Notes: generated by a model from the sequence alone, not told the origin. DNA of 64,000 nt from Mucilaginibacter glaciei (GCF_014773245.1 NZ_JACWMX010000005.1:372001-436000); one strand, 5' to 3'. Shown: positions 46,147 to 53,833, counted from the first letter of the stretch. Program-made: numbers and translations.

Positions 46147-46680
46147 ATGAGCGAACAGCAGGGAGCGTTAGCCTTCGGAGTGATCAGGGCCAGGTTAGCC
46201 GCAGTTGTACAACAGCTGCCGCTTATATTGGGTAACGAGGCTGTAAACTATAGTTTGGATGCTTTCAGAAAGCAAGCCTGGGAGGGCAAACCGTGGCAGG
46301 CGCGTAAAAGCAAGAAAGATACGAGCCGCTCGATACTTGTTAAATCGGGTCGCGGGCGGCGCAGCATCCGCATTATCAGCACTACCGCTAATTCGGTCAC
46401 CATCGGTTCTGACGTTGGCTATATGGCCGTGCACAACAATGGTGGCGAAATCAGTAGAGCTGCGCGATCAGAGACGTTCGTTCGTAACCGCTTTGTTAAG
46501 GGGACTAAAAAAGGGAAGTTTAAAAAAGGCACTACAGACGGGCAAGGCATGAGCTTTAAGGCTTATAGCTACCGGATGCCACAACGGCAATTTATAGGCC
46601 ATACCGCCGCATTTGAATATCAAATGAAGCAAGTAGTAAGGCGCGAACTCATTAAAGCATTTAAAGGATTTAGAAAATGA
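46147..46680 (+). CDS. Phage virion morphogenesis protein (Mu gpG-like)
   Basis: A 177-residue protein with the family pattern AFRKQAWEGKPWQARK ... ILVKSGRGRRSIRIISTTANSVTIGSDVGYMAVHNNGG and the final MPQRQFIG motif. This family is involved in head completion and tail assembly. A 90-base gap with a hairpin separates it from MuF, and it overlaps the next gene by 4 bases. Confidence 0.9.
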   Translation: MSEQQGALAFGVIRARLAAVVQQLPLILGNEAVNYSLDAFRKQAWEGKPWQARKSKKDTSRSILVKSGRGRRSIRIISTTANSVTIGSDVGYMAVHNNGGEISRAARSETFVRNRFVKGTKKGKFKKGTTDGQGMSFKAYSYRMPQRQFIGHTAAFEYQMKQVVRRELIKAFKGFRK

Positions 46681-47120
46681 AAATACCATTTTTAACAACA
46701 CAACAGTTATTAAACGAGCTTAACCTGTTTAGTTGGATAGCTGAAGATAACGGGGAGCTTGATGAATATGAGACGAAACCAAGCGTGCCGCCGAACTGTG
46801 CGCTGATTACCATCAACGTGATCAGCACGCAGGACATTTCAGATACCCGCCAGATGGTCAAAGTCGCTATAGTGATCAGGTATTGGTATAGCCTGGCTAA
46901 AACGGAAACATCTAACAAAGCCCCGGTCGAAGCAGTAATGCGCAGCTTGGCTTACAACGATGTGCCGGATGCCGTTTACAAAAAGTTACAGGGCTATGCT
47001 GATGACGAGTTAGATACTTTTAGCAGGCAAAGTGATGTAAAGGAAACGCGAAGGGATAGTTTGCAGGTTAGGCGAATGACTTATACGACGAGTTACTTAG
47101 ATCTGGGAGCAGAAGAGTAA
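46677..47120 (+). CDS. Tail completion-like phage protein
   Basis: A 147-residue protein overlapping gpG by 4 bases. It has an alpha-beta layout (NCALITINVISTQDISDTRQMVKVAIVIRYWY) that fits tail-terminator or neck proteins, but I do not recognise the family. It is the last gene of the rightward head operon and abuts the stop of the converging HTH gene. Confidence 0.65.
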   Translation: MKIPFLTTQQLLNELNLFSWIAEDNGELDEYETKPSVPPNCALITINVISTQDISDTRQMVKVAIVIRYWYSLAKTETSNKAPVEAVMRSLAYNDVPDAVYKKLQGYADDELDTFSRQSDVKETRRDSLQVRRMTYTTSYLDLGAEE

Positions 47121-47339
47121 CTAAACTGCCTGAGCGAACAGGTTTAATTGTTCGGGGTTCAATTCAGAAGGCTTCATTCCTTTATAATACATCAGGGTTC
47201 GGTAGCTGATGTGAATGTTACGCTCAGGCAGTCTTTTTTTAACAATACGGGTATCAGGGATATCCGCCTCCTTTAATTCTTTGTAGACGGACAGGACGTG
47301 CGCTACATGCTTTAAATGATTTTTGTTATTGTAGGCCAT
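47121..47339 (-). CDS. Small HTH-like protein at the early/late junction
   Basis: A 72-residue basic protein (HLKHVAHVLSVYKELKEADIPDTRIVKKRL). The middle (TRIVKKRLPERNIHISYRTLMYYKG) resembles a helix-turn-helix recognition unit. Its stop abuts the stop of the head operon. It is the distal gene of the leftward early strand and could be a late-gene activator (no Mor/C homologue was otherwise found), but this is inference from place only. Confidence 0.6.
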   Translation of the reverse strand: MAYNNKNHLKHVAHVLSVYKELKEADIPDTRIVKKRLPERNIHISYRTLMYYKGMKPSELNPEQLNLFAQAV

Positions 47340-47363
47340 TGATACAAAAATACCATAGCCCGT

Positions 47364-47540
47364 TCAATTTATTTGCAACACATTCCAGGGTAATAGTTTA
47401 CTAAAAAGCTGCCTGTAAGGTTTGTTTGCCTCGTGGAGGGATTTACAGCCCTCACACTCGTATATCTTATCTTTCCCTGTATTATCTATCACTGTGAGCT
47501 TACCGCCACACTCCGGGCAGCAATTAAAGTTTAAAATCAT
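47364..47540 (-). CDS. Zinc-ribbon microprotein
   Basis: A 58-codon gene read directly from the sequence. The protein starts MILNFNCCPECGGKL and has a second CEGC knuckle, giving a CxxC-x(~19)-CxxC zinc ribbon, and a basic/hydrophobic tail. It lies between the HTH gene and the divergent 47596 gene. Short zinc ribbons like this often regulate transcription in phages; function unknown. Confidence 0.65.
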   Translation of the reverse strand: MILNFNCCPECGGKLTVIDNTGKDKIYECEGCKSLHEANKPYRQLFSKLLPWNVLQIN

Positions 47541-47564
47541 GTTCCAAAGTTAAAAAACTGTTAT

Positions 47565-47585
47565 TAGTTTTGCTAATATAATTAG
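47565..47585 (+). promoter_or_regulatory. Promoter and palindrome before the 47596 gene
   Basis: A perfect -7 box TAGTTTTG (47565-47572) is followed directly by the palindrome CTAATATAATTAG (47573-47585), which would cover the transcription start. This single gene therefore seems to have its own, probably repressible, promoter inside the prophage. Confidence 0.55.
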
Positions 47586-47595
47586 TAAATAGGTT

Positions 47596-47910
47596 ATGGG
47601 GACATCAATCAACTTTGACGGAAAAACTACAGCAAAGAAAATTGTAGAGCAAGCGAAATTTAACAACCTATGGATTCATCACAGGGGTTCTAACCAGTGG
47701 TTTACACCGGAAGAATTTGAAGAGTTTGCTATCGTGGATATTATCCAATACGGTAACAGATCGGAAAACTTTATACACTGTGTACTTTCAGACCCAAAAG
47801 ACGAGATCAAGTCCCGCATGGAACGGCAAAACAAATTCGGCATCGAAACGAAAAGTTTTATTGACCGGGTGTTTACTTATTACAAGTTTAAGGATAAGCA
47901 GGAGAAGTAG
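47596..47910 (+). CDS. Small prophage protein with its own promoter
   Basis: A 104-residue soluble protein, rich in aromatic residues (NNLWIHHRGSNQWFTPEEFEEF) with a basic C-terminus. No family recognised. It is the only rightward gene in the leftward early block, with its own promoter and palindrome, the layout of a lysogenic or immunity-type 'moron' gene. It converges on the DUF1643 gene. Confidence 0.65.
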   Translation: MGTSINFDGKTTAKKIVEQAKFNNLWIHHRGSNQWFTPEEFEEFAIVDIIQYGNRSENFIHCVLSDPKDEIKSRMERQNKFGIETKSFIDRVFTYYKFKDKQEK

Positions 47911-47919
47911 AAATTTGAT

Positions 47920-48399
47920 TTAAGGATTATAATTTACCGGCTTCACATTGCCCGGCACATACAATGGATGGCGCGGGCTCCCGTCTTTATTGATTATAAG
48001 TGCCTTGGCTCGAGGAAACATTTTTATCACTTCGGATGCGCGATCTTTAACGTCAAACGCACCCCAAGAAAAAATAACATCTACGCCTAAAGCACAAGCC
48101 ATTCTTAAATACGTGTTGTTTTCTCCGATTGCATCAGCGCAGGTTTTAAGGTCTTCAGGGTAAGGTGATATAAACGCGAAAAGGTTCATCATACAAACAC
48201 CACCGTAACCCCAATCAGCAGCAAGTTTCTTCACACGCCTAATGGTGGGATCGTCTTTTGATTGTGTTGCCGTGGAGGGGTTCAACCCAATAAATATCAC
48301 AAAAGGCTTTTCACGGTTCCAATGTCGAAATAATAAATATCTGTACATTCCGCAAGGGCTGAATATGGCAGAACGACTGTTGTCATCAAATAAATCCAT
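47920..48399 (-). CDS. DUF1643 family protein
   Basis: A 159-residue protein with the family pattern YRYLLFRHWN ... FIGLNPSTATQSKDDPTIRRVKKLAADWGYGGVCMMNLFAF and a C-terminal HPLYV. DUF1643 proteins are widespread in phages and bacteria and have no assigned reaction. Last gene of the early leftward run in this block; starts 2 bases after the next gene's stop. Confidence 0.9.
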   Translation of the reverse strand: MDLFDDNSRSAIFSPCGMYRYLLFRHWNREKPFVIFIGLNPSTATQSKDDPTIRRVKKLAADWGYGGVCMMNLFAFISPYPEDLKTCADAIGENNTYLRMACALGVDVIFSWGAFDVKDRASEVIKMFPRAKALIINKDGSPRHPLYVPGNVKPVNYNP

Positions 48400-48401
48400 A
48401 C

Positions 48402-48986
48402 TTATTTTTTAATATAATCTTTGACGTTACCGGCTCGGTCGTAAACCGCTTTAAGGCCTTTGCTATGCAGGTGCTTTATATAGTCGCTTTGCTGCTTGCT
48501 GTCCAATTTCTCAAAATGCTTTACACTCCAGTAATCCGGGTGTGTTGATTTAGGGCCTGCGGCGATTTCGGCAAGCAGCTCGTTATAATTCCTTACCAGA
48601 TTACTAACCGTATGCTTATTGGCAAACAGAAAGTTCTTTGATGTGAAGTAACTATCCAATATCGGGGCATCAATTTTTATCAGTTTGATCTTGCCGCTAT
48701 CGGCTGCGCTTACCATGTATTTAATGCCTTTATGCTCCAGGTACTTATTGCAGAACAGTGCAAGCTTTTTATTTGCAGGCATGGCAGGCTCAACCGTCAA
48801 ACGTAAGAGTTTAAGGTTCTCCACGTCCTTTTCGCTCTGCGGTACAGATGATAAGAGTGTATTGAATTGAACATCATTTAAAGGCTGTTTAATTGCTATT
48901 GAAATGCAGGTTAAAATACCGGCAGTATATTGCAATTCGATACTGCCGGTTATTTTTGGTGAGGTAAGTGTGTAGTTGGTAATCAT
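48402..48986 (-). CDS. Early phage protein of unknown function
   Basis: A 194-residue protein. The N-terminal half is beta-rich (TLTSPKITGSIELQYTAGILTCISIAIKQPLNDVQF); the C-terminal half is helical and basic (SDYIKHLHSKGLKAVYDRAGNVKDYIKK) and could bind nucleic acid. No family recognised. Part of the early operon between DUF551-like and DUF1643 genes. Confidence 0.65.
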   Translation of the reverse strand: MITNYTLTSPKITGSIELQYTAGILTCISIAIKQPLNDVQFNTLLSSVPQSEKDVENLKLLRLTVEPAMPANKKLALFCNKYLEHKGIKYMVSAADSGKIKLIKIDAPILDSYFTSKNFLFANKHTVSNLVRNYNELLAEIAAGPKSTHPDYWSVKHFEKLDSKQQSDYIKHLHSKGLKAVYDRAGNVKDYIKK

Positions 48987-49001
48987 TTTATATCCTCGTT
49001 A

Positions 49002-49235
49002 TCAAGACCATTGAACAACATCTTTATACTCGATGTCAACGTAATCCTCTATATCAGATTTATTGATAAATCGATGAAAAAATTTACTATTGTAAAATAC
49101 GATTTGATCGCCGGAGCTTACGACTGTACGAGCTTTGACCACCTGGCCGTTGGCAGGTAATTTATCTTTAACATTTATCCATTCTGAAAGTAATGCTTCA
49201 CTTTTTGCATCACTTAGGGGTTTTTCTTCTGTCAT
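49002..49235 (-). CDS. DUF551-like protein
   Basis: A 77-residue protein with the DUF551 pattern (WINVKDKLPANGQVVKARTVVSSG ... FFHRFI ... VVQWS). The family is small, mostly phage-borne and of unknown role. It lies 3 bases after the GemA-like gene in the same operon. Confidence 0.65.
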   Translation of the reverse strand: MTEEKPLSDAKSEALLSEWINVKDKLPANGQVVKARTVVSSGDQIVFYNSKFFHRFINKSDIEDYVDIEYKDVVQWS

Positions 49236-49238
49236 AAT

Positions 49239-49622
49239 TTATTTATTTAATCCCCGTAAATAGTCCGGGTAAACGTTTGTTTCGTAAATATTGACCATAA
49301 TGCCAAGCTGCTGAAGGTCGAGCTGCATAAGCGGTTTTTCGTACTTCTGTTTTAACAGCCACTCGTCAATTATCTGCAAGATTTCGGCGGTTTGCTTGCC
49401 TTTATGCATCAGCTTGCAAATGGCTATCATCTTTTTGCGTTGCTGATCGCCGGGCGGTGGTGTATTGTATCTGGCCATGCGCCGCATCAGCTCGTTATAC
49501 TCGGGATCCGTTAAAGCTTTCAGGCTTTCCGTACGGCCTTTTGTGAATTCAGAAACAACGTCTTTGTATTCTAATCGGTTCTTTTTGCAGATGGCAAATA
49601 GTTGTGAGTAATTGCGTTTCAT
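49239..49622 (-). CDS. GemA-like (DUF1018, Mu gp16-type) regulatory protein
   Basis: A 127-residue protein from ATG 49622 (the frame extends 13 codons upstream into the next gene). It has the layout of Mu gp16-like proteins: MKRNYSQLFAICKKNRLEYKDVVSEFTKGRTESLKALTDPEYNELMRRM with a long helical C-terminus (LLKQKYEKPLMQLDLQQLGIMVNIYE). In Mu this gene affects host gyrase and late regulation. The match is moderate, supported by the Mu-type context. Confidence 0.7.
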   Translation of the reverse strand: MKRNYSQLFAICKKNRLEYKDVVSEFTKGRTESLKALTDPEYNELMRRMARYNTPPPGDQQRKKMIAICKLMHKGKQTAEILQIIDEWLLKQKYEKPLMQLDLQQLGIMVNIYETNVYPDYLRGLNK

Positions 49623-49623
49623 T

Positions 49624-50211
49624 TTATTTAAAGAAATCTGGTAATTCGTAATTATCTTCAATTAATCTATCATGTAAATTTTGATCTGTAGCAACGTATT
49701 TTGGGGTTTCTAATGTCATGGCCAGTTGTGGGAATTTTCGTCTTTGTTCGTAAAGCTCTTTAACTATTAATTCTAAGGCTGACTCGGCACCTCGCCTTAG
49801 AACGTCATCAAAAAACCATCCTTCATTGCCGCTGTCGAGTATCAGTGCGTTATAGATAAAATTATGTGCCTCATACTCAGGCAACGTTATAGGGATATCT
49901 ACTTTGTGTAATTCCCGTTTTAAATACAAATAGAGCTTTGCCTTAACTAACATGATGTTATCGTTAAAGCTTTCTGTACGGTGATTTAGACGCTCGTACT
50001 CAGCCAAAAATCGATGTTCTTTGGAAGTTTTATCTTTTGGTGTTAGGTGATCTATAACGAACGTGTTAATAATCGTTCTGATATCTTTTGCCTGCGATTC
50101 TACGCTGTCCTCGATGCCATCATCGCCACTTCTAATGGTTTCGGCAATACCTGTCAACAAAAACTTAATTTGATTAAAACTATCAAGAACGACTGTAGCT
50201 TCAACTTTCAT
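49624..50211 (-). CDS. Early phage protein of unknown function
   Basis: A 195-residue, mostly helical protein with many acidic and basic patches (LIVKELYEQRRKFPQLAM). No family recognised. It is flanked by the ASCH-like and GemA-like genes with gaps of 4 and 1 bases, so it is translated as part of the early operon. Confidence 0.65.
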   Translation of the reverse strand: MKVEATVVLDSFNQIKFLLTGIAETIRSGDDGIEDSVESQAKDIRTIINTFVIDHLTPKDKTSKEHRFLAEYERLNHRTESFNDNIMLVKAKLYLYLKRELHKVDIPITLPEYEAHNFIYNALILDSGNEGWFFDDVLRRGAESALELIVKELYEQRRKFPQLAMTLETPKYVATDQNLHDRLIEDNYELPDFFK

Positions 50212-50215
50212 GATA

Positions 50216-50605
50216 TCAATACTTAATATTTGTCCAATGAATTACTCTGCCCTTATATTTTAGTTCAGGGTCATTCATCAATATTGGAATCCACCATTTC
50301 TCAAAATCTTCCCAATCGGCAAAGCCGTCACTAATTGCAAATTCGTTCCGTTCAGGATATCCATAAATCAGGGTATCATCTACCGATACCTCGAGCTTAC
50401 CATTATAGTAAGTCATGTACACGTCCTGCACAGAGCGGCAATCCATTTCAATAAACTGTCGGTATTCTTTGGAAAAGCGGCCACCTGTGTACATGTGCAT
50501 GGTTATGCCTGGCCGCCAACGTCCTTTGGCATCTTCCCTGATCGTGTGAATTTTAGAACCTGTTAGAATTGGCTCTACAAATTTTTTGTTGAATGATATT
50601 ACCAT
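50216..50605 (-). CDS. ASCH-like fold protein
   Basis: A 129-residue protein opening FNKKFVEPILTGSKIHTIREDAKGRWRPGITMHMYTG, the pattern of phage ASCH/PUA-like proteins (lysine in 'GSKxHTIR'). Such domains bind RNA or modified nucleotides. Reaction and target are not known for this form. Confidence 0.75.
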   Translation of the reverse strand: MVISFNKKFVEPILTGSKIHTIREDAKGRWRPGITMHMYTGGRFSKEYRQFIEMDCRSVQDVYMTYYNGKLEVSVDDTLIYGYPERNEFAISDGFADWEDFEKWWIPILMNDPELKYKGRVIHWTNIKY

Positions 50606-50609
50606 GTTG

Positions 50610-50954
50610 TTAATCTGCTATTATGCTAATCCCCAAAATCATTGCTAAAGAGCGTTCGAGTTTTGCGCCTGGGCTTAAATACCAGTTTGGAAGCAGGGCC
50701 AAATACCTTGCACATACAAGAGCAACTAAAGCTACCCTCATTTCTCTTTTCCAGTTATTCAGATCAGACGCGACCAGATCGCAGGGGTTGAGTACGAAGT
50801 AGCCTTTCTCCTCCAATTCGATCTGCTTTACTTTAAAGTTGTTGTAAGCTTCCGAATAGTCCATTCCCGTAACCTTACCAGCCACGTAGATCACGGGCTT
50901 GTCTTGTGTGTTTTCTGCCAGCCGGGCGGCGATGTTTTGAATTTCTGTGATCAT
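50610..50954 (-). CDS. DUF4406 family protein (nucleoside deoxyribosyltransferase-like)
   Basis: A 114-residue protein with VIYVAGKVTGMDYSEAYNNFKVKQIELEEKGYFVLNPCDL and WYLSPGAKLERSLAMILGI, the DUF4406 pattern. The fold resembles nucleoside 2-deoxyribosyltransferases, so it may act on nucleotides or in DNA base metabolism. It overlaps the cytosine methyltransferase gene by 4 bases. Confidence 0.85.
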   Translation of the reverse strand: MITEIQNIAARLAENTQDKPVIYVAGKVTGMDYSEAYNNFKVKQIELEEKGYFVLNPCDLVASDLNNWKREMRVALVALVCARYLALLPNWYLSPGAKLERSLAMILGISIIAD

Positions 50955-51934
50955 ATATTGTGTTTTTTAAGAAGGTCTATAAATGCTAATTCTGCTGTTT
51001 GTTCCACAACTCCGTTTCCGAGCATCCGAAGAAGATCTTCTCTAAAGTTGTACCCATTAACTGTGCATCCCACGCCGGATTCAACGATGCGGGGGTGTTC
51101 CCATTCGTGTTGCTGTTCTCCAGGCCTGGCAGGCCATTTTTCAACTCTCCGCGAAGTACCATTCGTGTTAAGCTGTTTTGATTGTCTCCTTTCACGCACT
51201 TGGTAGCTTCCGATGCAACTGGAGTCGGATATTGTTTCACCATTGTCCTCAAATCCGGGCTTTTTCGTTCCCTCTCTGACGGACAATCGCCCCGGTATGA
51301 AGCTTTCGGTGTAGCCCAAGCTTTTACTGCCCCCGTCAATTTCAACGCAATCCCTTTTGACCGGCCGCGCTTGTCTCGATTCACATTTTGATAATCTCCG
51401 GAACTTGCAATAGCTGTCGGCCACTGCAAGTATGAAGAGCCGTTTCCGCTCATGTGGTGCGCCAACTTCTCGCGCACTGTATATGCCTGCTTCAACTCTG
51501 TAACCCAATGCTCGTAAGTCTTTGTAAACAGTATCAAATCCCAATGACAAGTGATCGTCGACGTTTTCGAAAAAGCACCAAACAGGTCTAATTGAGTTGA
51601 TATGAGATTGTAAATACGGCCAAAGGTGTCTGGGGTCATCTTCGCCAAGTCGCTTACCGGCTGTGCTAAATGGCTGACAGGGATATCCGCCAATAATTCC
51701 GTGTATTTTTCCGTGAAAGCTATGTGCCGGAAAGGTTTTAGCATCCGTCCATATAGGTGACGCATCCACCAAACCCTTTTCCATCTGAGCAACCAAGTTG
51801 AAAATGCAAAAGGCTTCGATCTCCACATAAGTCGCAACGGTAACATTTCCGATAGCTCGTTCAAGCCCTCTTTCGAGCATACGACCTCCTGTGCAAAAGC
51901 TGATGATAGTTGGTGATTTGAAGGTATTATCCAC
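50951..51934 (-). CDS. DNA (cytosine-5) methyltransferase
   Basis: A C5 methyltransferase with motif I FCTGG, motif IV PCQPFS (catalytic Cys), motif VI ENVDDH, motif VIII region (RKRLFI) and motif X GNGVVEQTAELAF. The frame has an ATG at 52006, but that overlaps a small membrane gene; the GTG at 51934 directly follows that gene's stop and puts motif I near residue 14, as usual. It is in the early operon, so it probably methylates phage DNA against restriction. Target unknown. Confidence 0.9.
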   Translation of the reverse strand: MDNTFKSPTIISFCTGGRMLERGLERAIGNVTVATYVEIEAFCIFNLVAQMEKGLVDASPIWTDAKTFPAHSFHGKIHGIIGGYPCQPFSTAGKRLGEDDPRHLWPYLQSHINSIRPVWCFFENVDDHLSLGFDTVYKDLRALGYRVEAGIYSAREVGAPHERKRLFILAVADSYCKFRRLSKCESRQARPVKRDCVEIDGGSKSLGYTESFIPGRLSVREGTKKPGFEDNGETISDSSCIGSYQVRERRQSKQLNTNGTSRRVEKWPARPGEQQHEWEHPRIVESGVGCTVNGYNFREDLLRMLGNGVVEQTAELAFIDLLKKHNI

Positions 51935-51939
51935 ATTTT

Positions 51940-52071
51940 TTATTTTATTTCTGAATGATATTGGAGGTTGTAATTGATGCGGGCCTTTTCGCTCACTTTG
52001 CACCAAACCACTAAAAAGGTCAGTACCATAGCTACGATAATGAGTATTACCCTGTATTGTGCGTTAGTCAT
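51940..52071 (-). CDS. Small single-span membrane protein
   Basis: A 43-codon gene read directly from the sequence. The product has one membrane helix (VILIIVAMVLTFLVVW, about residues 8-23) and a basic tail. It overlaps the preceding membrane-protein gene by 8 bases and ends 5 bases before the methyltransferase GTG, the spacing of a real operon gene. Role unknown. Confidence 0.5.
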   Translation of the reverse strand: MTNAQYRVILIIVAMVLTFLVVWCKVSEKARINYNLQYHSEIK

Positions 52072-52249
52072 GCTTAAGCCCTCCCTTGAACTCTTTAATA
52101 GCTTTACAGATAGTTATTACAAGCAGGGTGATAAAGCCACCCTGAACGGCCATGTAAACCCACCGGAAGAGCGGCGAGTAAAACAGCAAGCCGTATGTAA
52201 TGATAAATAGCACGATGGCCAGTAGGATGATTTTAGTTGATGCTTTCAT
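52064..52249 (-). CDS. Small two-span membrane protein
   Basis: A 61-residue protein from ATG 52249 (the frame is open 16 codons further upstream, but ATG 52249 gives MKASTKIILLAIVLF with a direct membrane span). Two helices are predicted (about residues 5-23 and 33-50), with a basic end. Possible superinfection-exclusion or lysis-control factor; no homologue recognised. Confidence 0.55.
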   Translation of the reverse strand: MKASTKIILLAIVLFIITYGLLFYSPLFRWVYMAVQGGFITLLVITICKAIKEFKGGLKHD

Positions 52250-52315
52250 GTAGTTAATTAGGTTAAGAACCCGGCAGGGGAAACGAACCCCTGCCATGCT
52301 CCAAGCGGGTTAAAT

Positions 52316-52495
52316 TTATTTAAAGTGAATACTCACGCCTGTCCCAGACCGCCCAACTTGTATATCGCAATCGAAGTCGATAACTAATGCTGAAAGCTCC
52401 TTTAACTGCCTTGTATTAAGTTGGTGTGTGTTTACTTTAACAGCTATGATTTGGCAATCTTCTGTTATAATTTTAGGTGTCGCATCATCAAACAC
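52316..52495 (-). CDS. Small possible gene with GTG start or frameshift
   Basis: A 59-codon frame starting at GTG 52495 reads like protein (FDDATPKIITEDCQIIAVKVNTHQLNTRQLKELSALV). A 16-codon ATG frame at 52488-52538 overlaps the GTG by 8 bases in another frame and could be a translation-coupling leader or the detached start of a frameshifted gene. I cannot decide between the two. Confidence 0.4.
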   Translation of the reverse strand: MFDDATPKIITEDCQIIAVKVNTHQLNTRQLKELSALVIDFDCDIQVGRSGTGVSIHFK

Positions 52496-52613
52496 TACTT
52501 CTAAATTCCTTGTTAGCTTGTTCTTGTGTGAAAATCATTTTATTATTATTTAATTGTGGCATTATTACCATCGAACCTGCCCCGGTATCGAACCGGGATC
52601 GTTCCAAACCAGA

Positions 52614-52784
52614 TTATCGCTCGTCAATTGTTAGGTCATCGACATTAAGAAAGGTGAAGTGCTTAGTGCCGCACTCCCCGCACACGACTTGTATATCGAT
52701 CAAGCTTTCTCCGCCTATGTCCACTATCTCTGTGTCTAATTGATCAGTGGTTAATAGCGCATCGCATTTTTTGCAAGTCATCAT
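52614..52784 (-). CDS. Zinc-ribbon microprotein
   Basis: A 56-codon gene found by reading. The protein has CKKC at residues 4-7 and CGEC at about 35-38, a classical CxxC...CxxC ribbon. Its ATG overlaps the stop of the upstream gene (ATGATGA), which supports translation. Unknown function, perhaps RNA polymerase or nucleic acid binding. Confidence 0.65.
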   Translation of the reverse strand: MMTCKKCDALLTTDQLDTEIVDIGGESLIDIQVVCGECGTKHFTFLNVDDLTIDER

Positions 52785-52990
52785 ACTTCAGCTCCCCCTT
52801 CCAGGTAATGCTTAATACTGCCGAAAAAGGATATCGTACTTTCCTCGGCCCTGCGCTTTGCTTTATTCTTGGTTTGACCTTGTGCCAGGTTTCTGTTAGC
52901 ATCATTGATCATGGCGTTGATAGTGGTTAAGAGCGTTGACTTTGGGCGTAGCTCTGTGTGAATTCCGTTTACTTCGATTTTTATTGGCAT
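52781..52990 (-). CDS. Early phage protein of unknown function
   Basis: A 69-residue protein from ATG 52990 (a longer frame exists but would overlap the well-formed gene 52998-53186). Basic middle (GQTKNKAKRRAEEST). No family recognised. It overlaps the zinc-ribbon gene by 4 bases. Confidence 0.55.
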   Translation of the reverse strand: MPIKIEVNGIHTELRPKSTLLTTINAMINDANRNLAQGQTKNKAKRRAEESTISFFGSIKHYLEGGAEV

Positions 52991-52997
52991 TTTATTG

Positions 52998-53186
52998 TTA
53001 TTTAAAAAGTTCTGGACTGGTATCTCTACAGCGGACTGTCGCAACAATCCGCTGTGCATCGTGTATAGCTTTTCTGAAGTCGGCCTCGTCGTCAGGGTGT
53101 ACGGTTTTATCCGGATCATCTGCAACGTCATTCCAGGCGTTCCATGCCGCTGCCAACAGGTTCATTACCTTATTCTCGCGTTCCAT
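52998..53186 (-). CDS. Early phage protein of unknown function
   Basis: A 62-residue protein with a Trp/Asn-rich helical start (NLLAAAWNAWNDVADDPDKTVHPDDEADFRKAIHDAQRIV), acidic overall. Its start overlaps the stop of DUF3164 by one base, typical of the tight early operon. No family recognised. Confidence 0.6.
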   Translation of the reverse strand: MERENKVMNLLAAAWNAWNDVADDPDKTVHPDDEADFRKAIHDAQRIVATVRCRDTSPELFK

Positions 53187-53833
53187 TATATCGATGAGAA
53201 ATTGAGTTGAATATTCTTGTACTGGCCGTCATCCCCTCGCACCCACACGCGGTAATACTCTTTGCTTGTAGGGCGGTTGATAGCCTGATCAATGAAGCCC
53301 ATTGCCTTATCATAGCGGGGCTTAATGTGTGCAGGAACGCGTGAGGCATGTTTTTTAAGACTCAATACCTTGTCAGTGTCTAACTCGCCACGGTTCTTTT
53401 CAAAGGCATCGCTAATGATATCCCTGATCCACGCCGATGCGCTCTCCAGCTCGTCGGCAAAAATTGCGTCTAATTCGGCCTTGGCCAGTTTGATAAAGCT
53501 TTCGTCAAAGTGGATCGGCTCGTTGATCGATACCTCTACCTTGATGCTGCGATCAAAGTTGTAAAGTGTGATACCGCCTTTACCTTTACCCTGTATCTTG
53601 CCATTATTGGAGGCTAAGAACTCACTGTAAAGCTGTTCGCAGGTTGTTTTGATGAACTGTTTAAAAGAAGATAATTTGTCGTTGATTAATAAGGCATCTT
53701 TAGCCATTTTAAAGATGCTGACCTCCCTTTTACGCTCGAACTGTGTGATACGTGCGTAAGGAATAGTTGTGCCTTCTTCGTCAAGCCAAATCTTATCGGC
53801 GGGTTTTTGTTGTTGAATTGTTAATGTGCTCAT
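53186..53833 (-). CDS. DUF3164 family protein
   Basis: A 215-residue protein of the DUF3164 family, found almost only in Mu-like phages close to the transposition genes. Visible pattern: DEEGTTIPYARITQFERKREV ... KGKGGITLYNFDRSIKVEVSINEPIHFDE ... FIDQAINRPTSKEYYRVWVR. Its role is unknown; the consistent link with MuA/MuB hints at DNA transposition or its control. It overlaps both neighbours by 1-4 bases. Confidence 0.9.
   Translation of the reverse strand: MSTLTIQQQKPADKIWLDEEGTTIPYARITQFERKREVSIFKMAKDALLINDKLSSFKQFIKTTCEQLYSEFLASNNGKIQGKGKGGITLYNFDRSIKVEVSINEPIHFDESFIKLAKAELDAIFADELESASAWIRDIISDAFEKNRGELDTDKVLSLKKHASRVPAHIKPRYDKAMGFIDQAINRPTSKEYYRVWVRGDDGQYKNIQLNFSSI

Noticed and set aside
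50986..51936. Long frame (316 codons) on the same strand as the cytosine methyltransferase, in another frame
   Set aside because: The methyltransferase frame has all family motifs; this one has none and is a shadow.
52581..52597. tRNA T-arm-like stem-loop (CCCGG, 7-base TATCGAA loop, CCGGG; on the minus strand GGTTCGATACC)
   Set aside because: It has the T-loop look, but no matching acceptor or anticodon arm is found and the upstream bases belong to the zinc-ribbon gene. Probably chance or a remnant.
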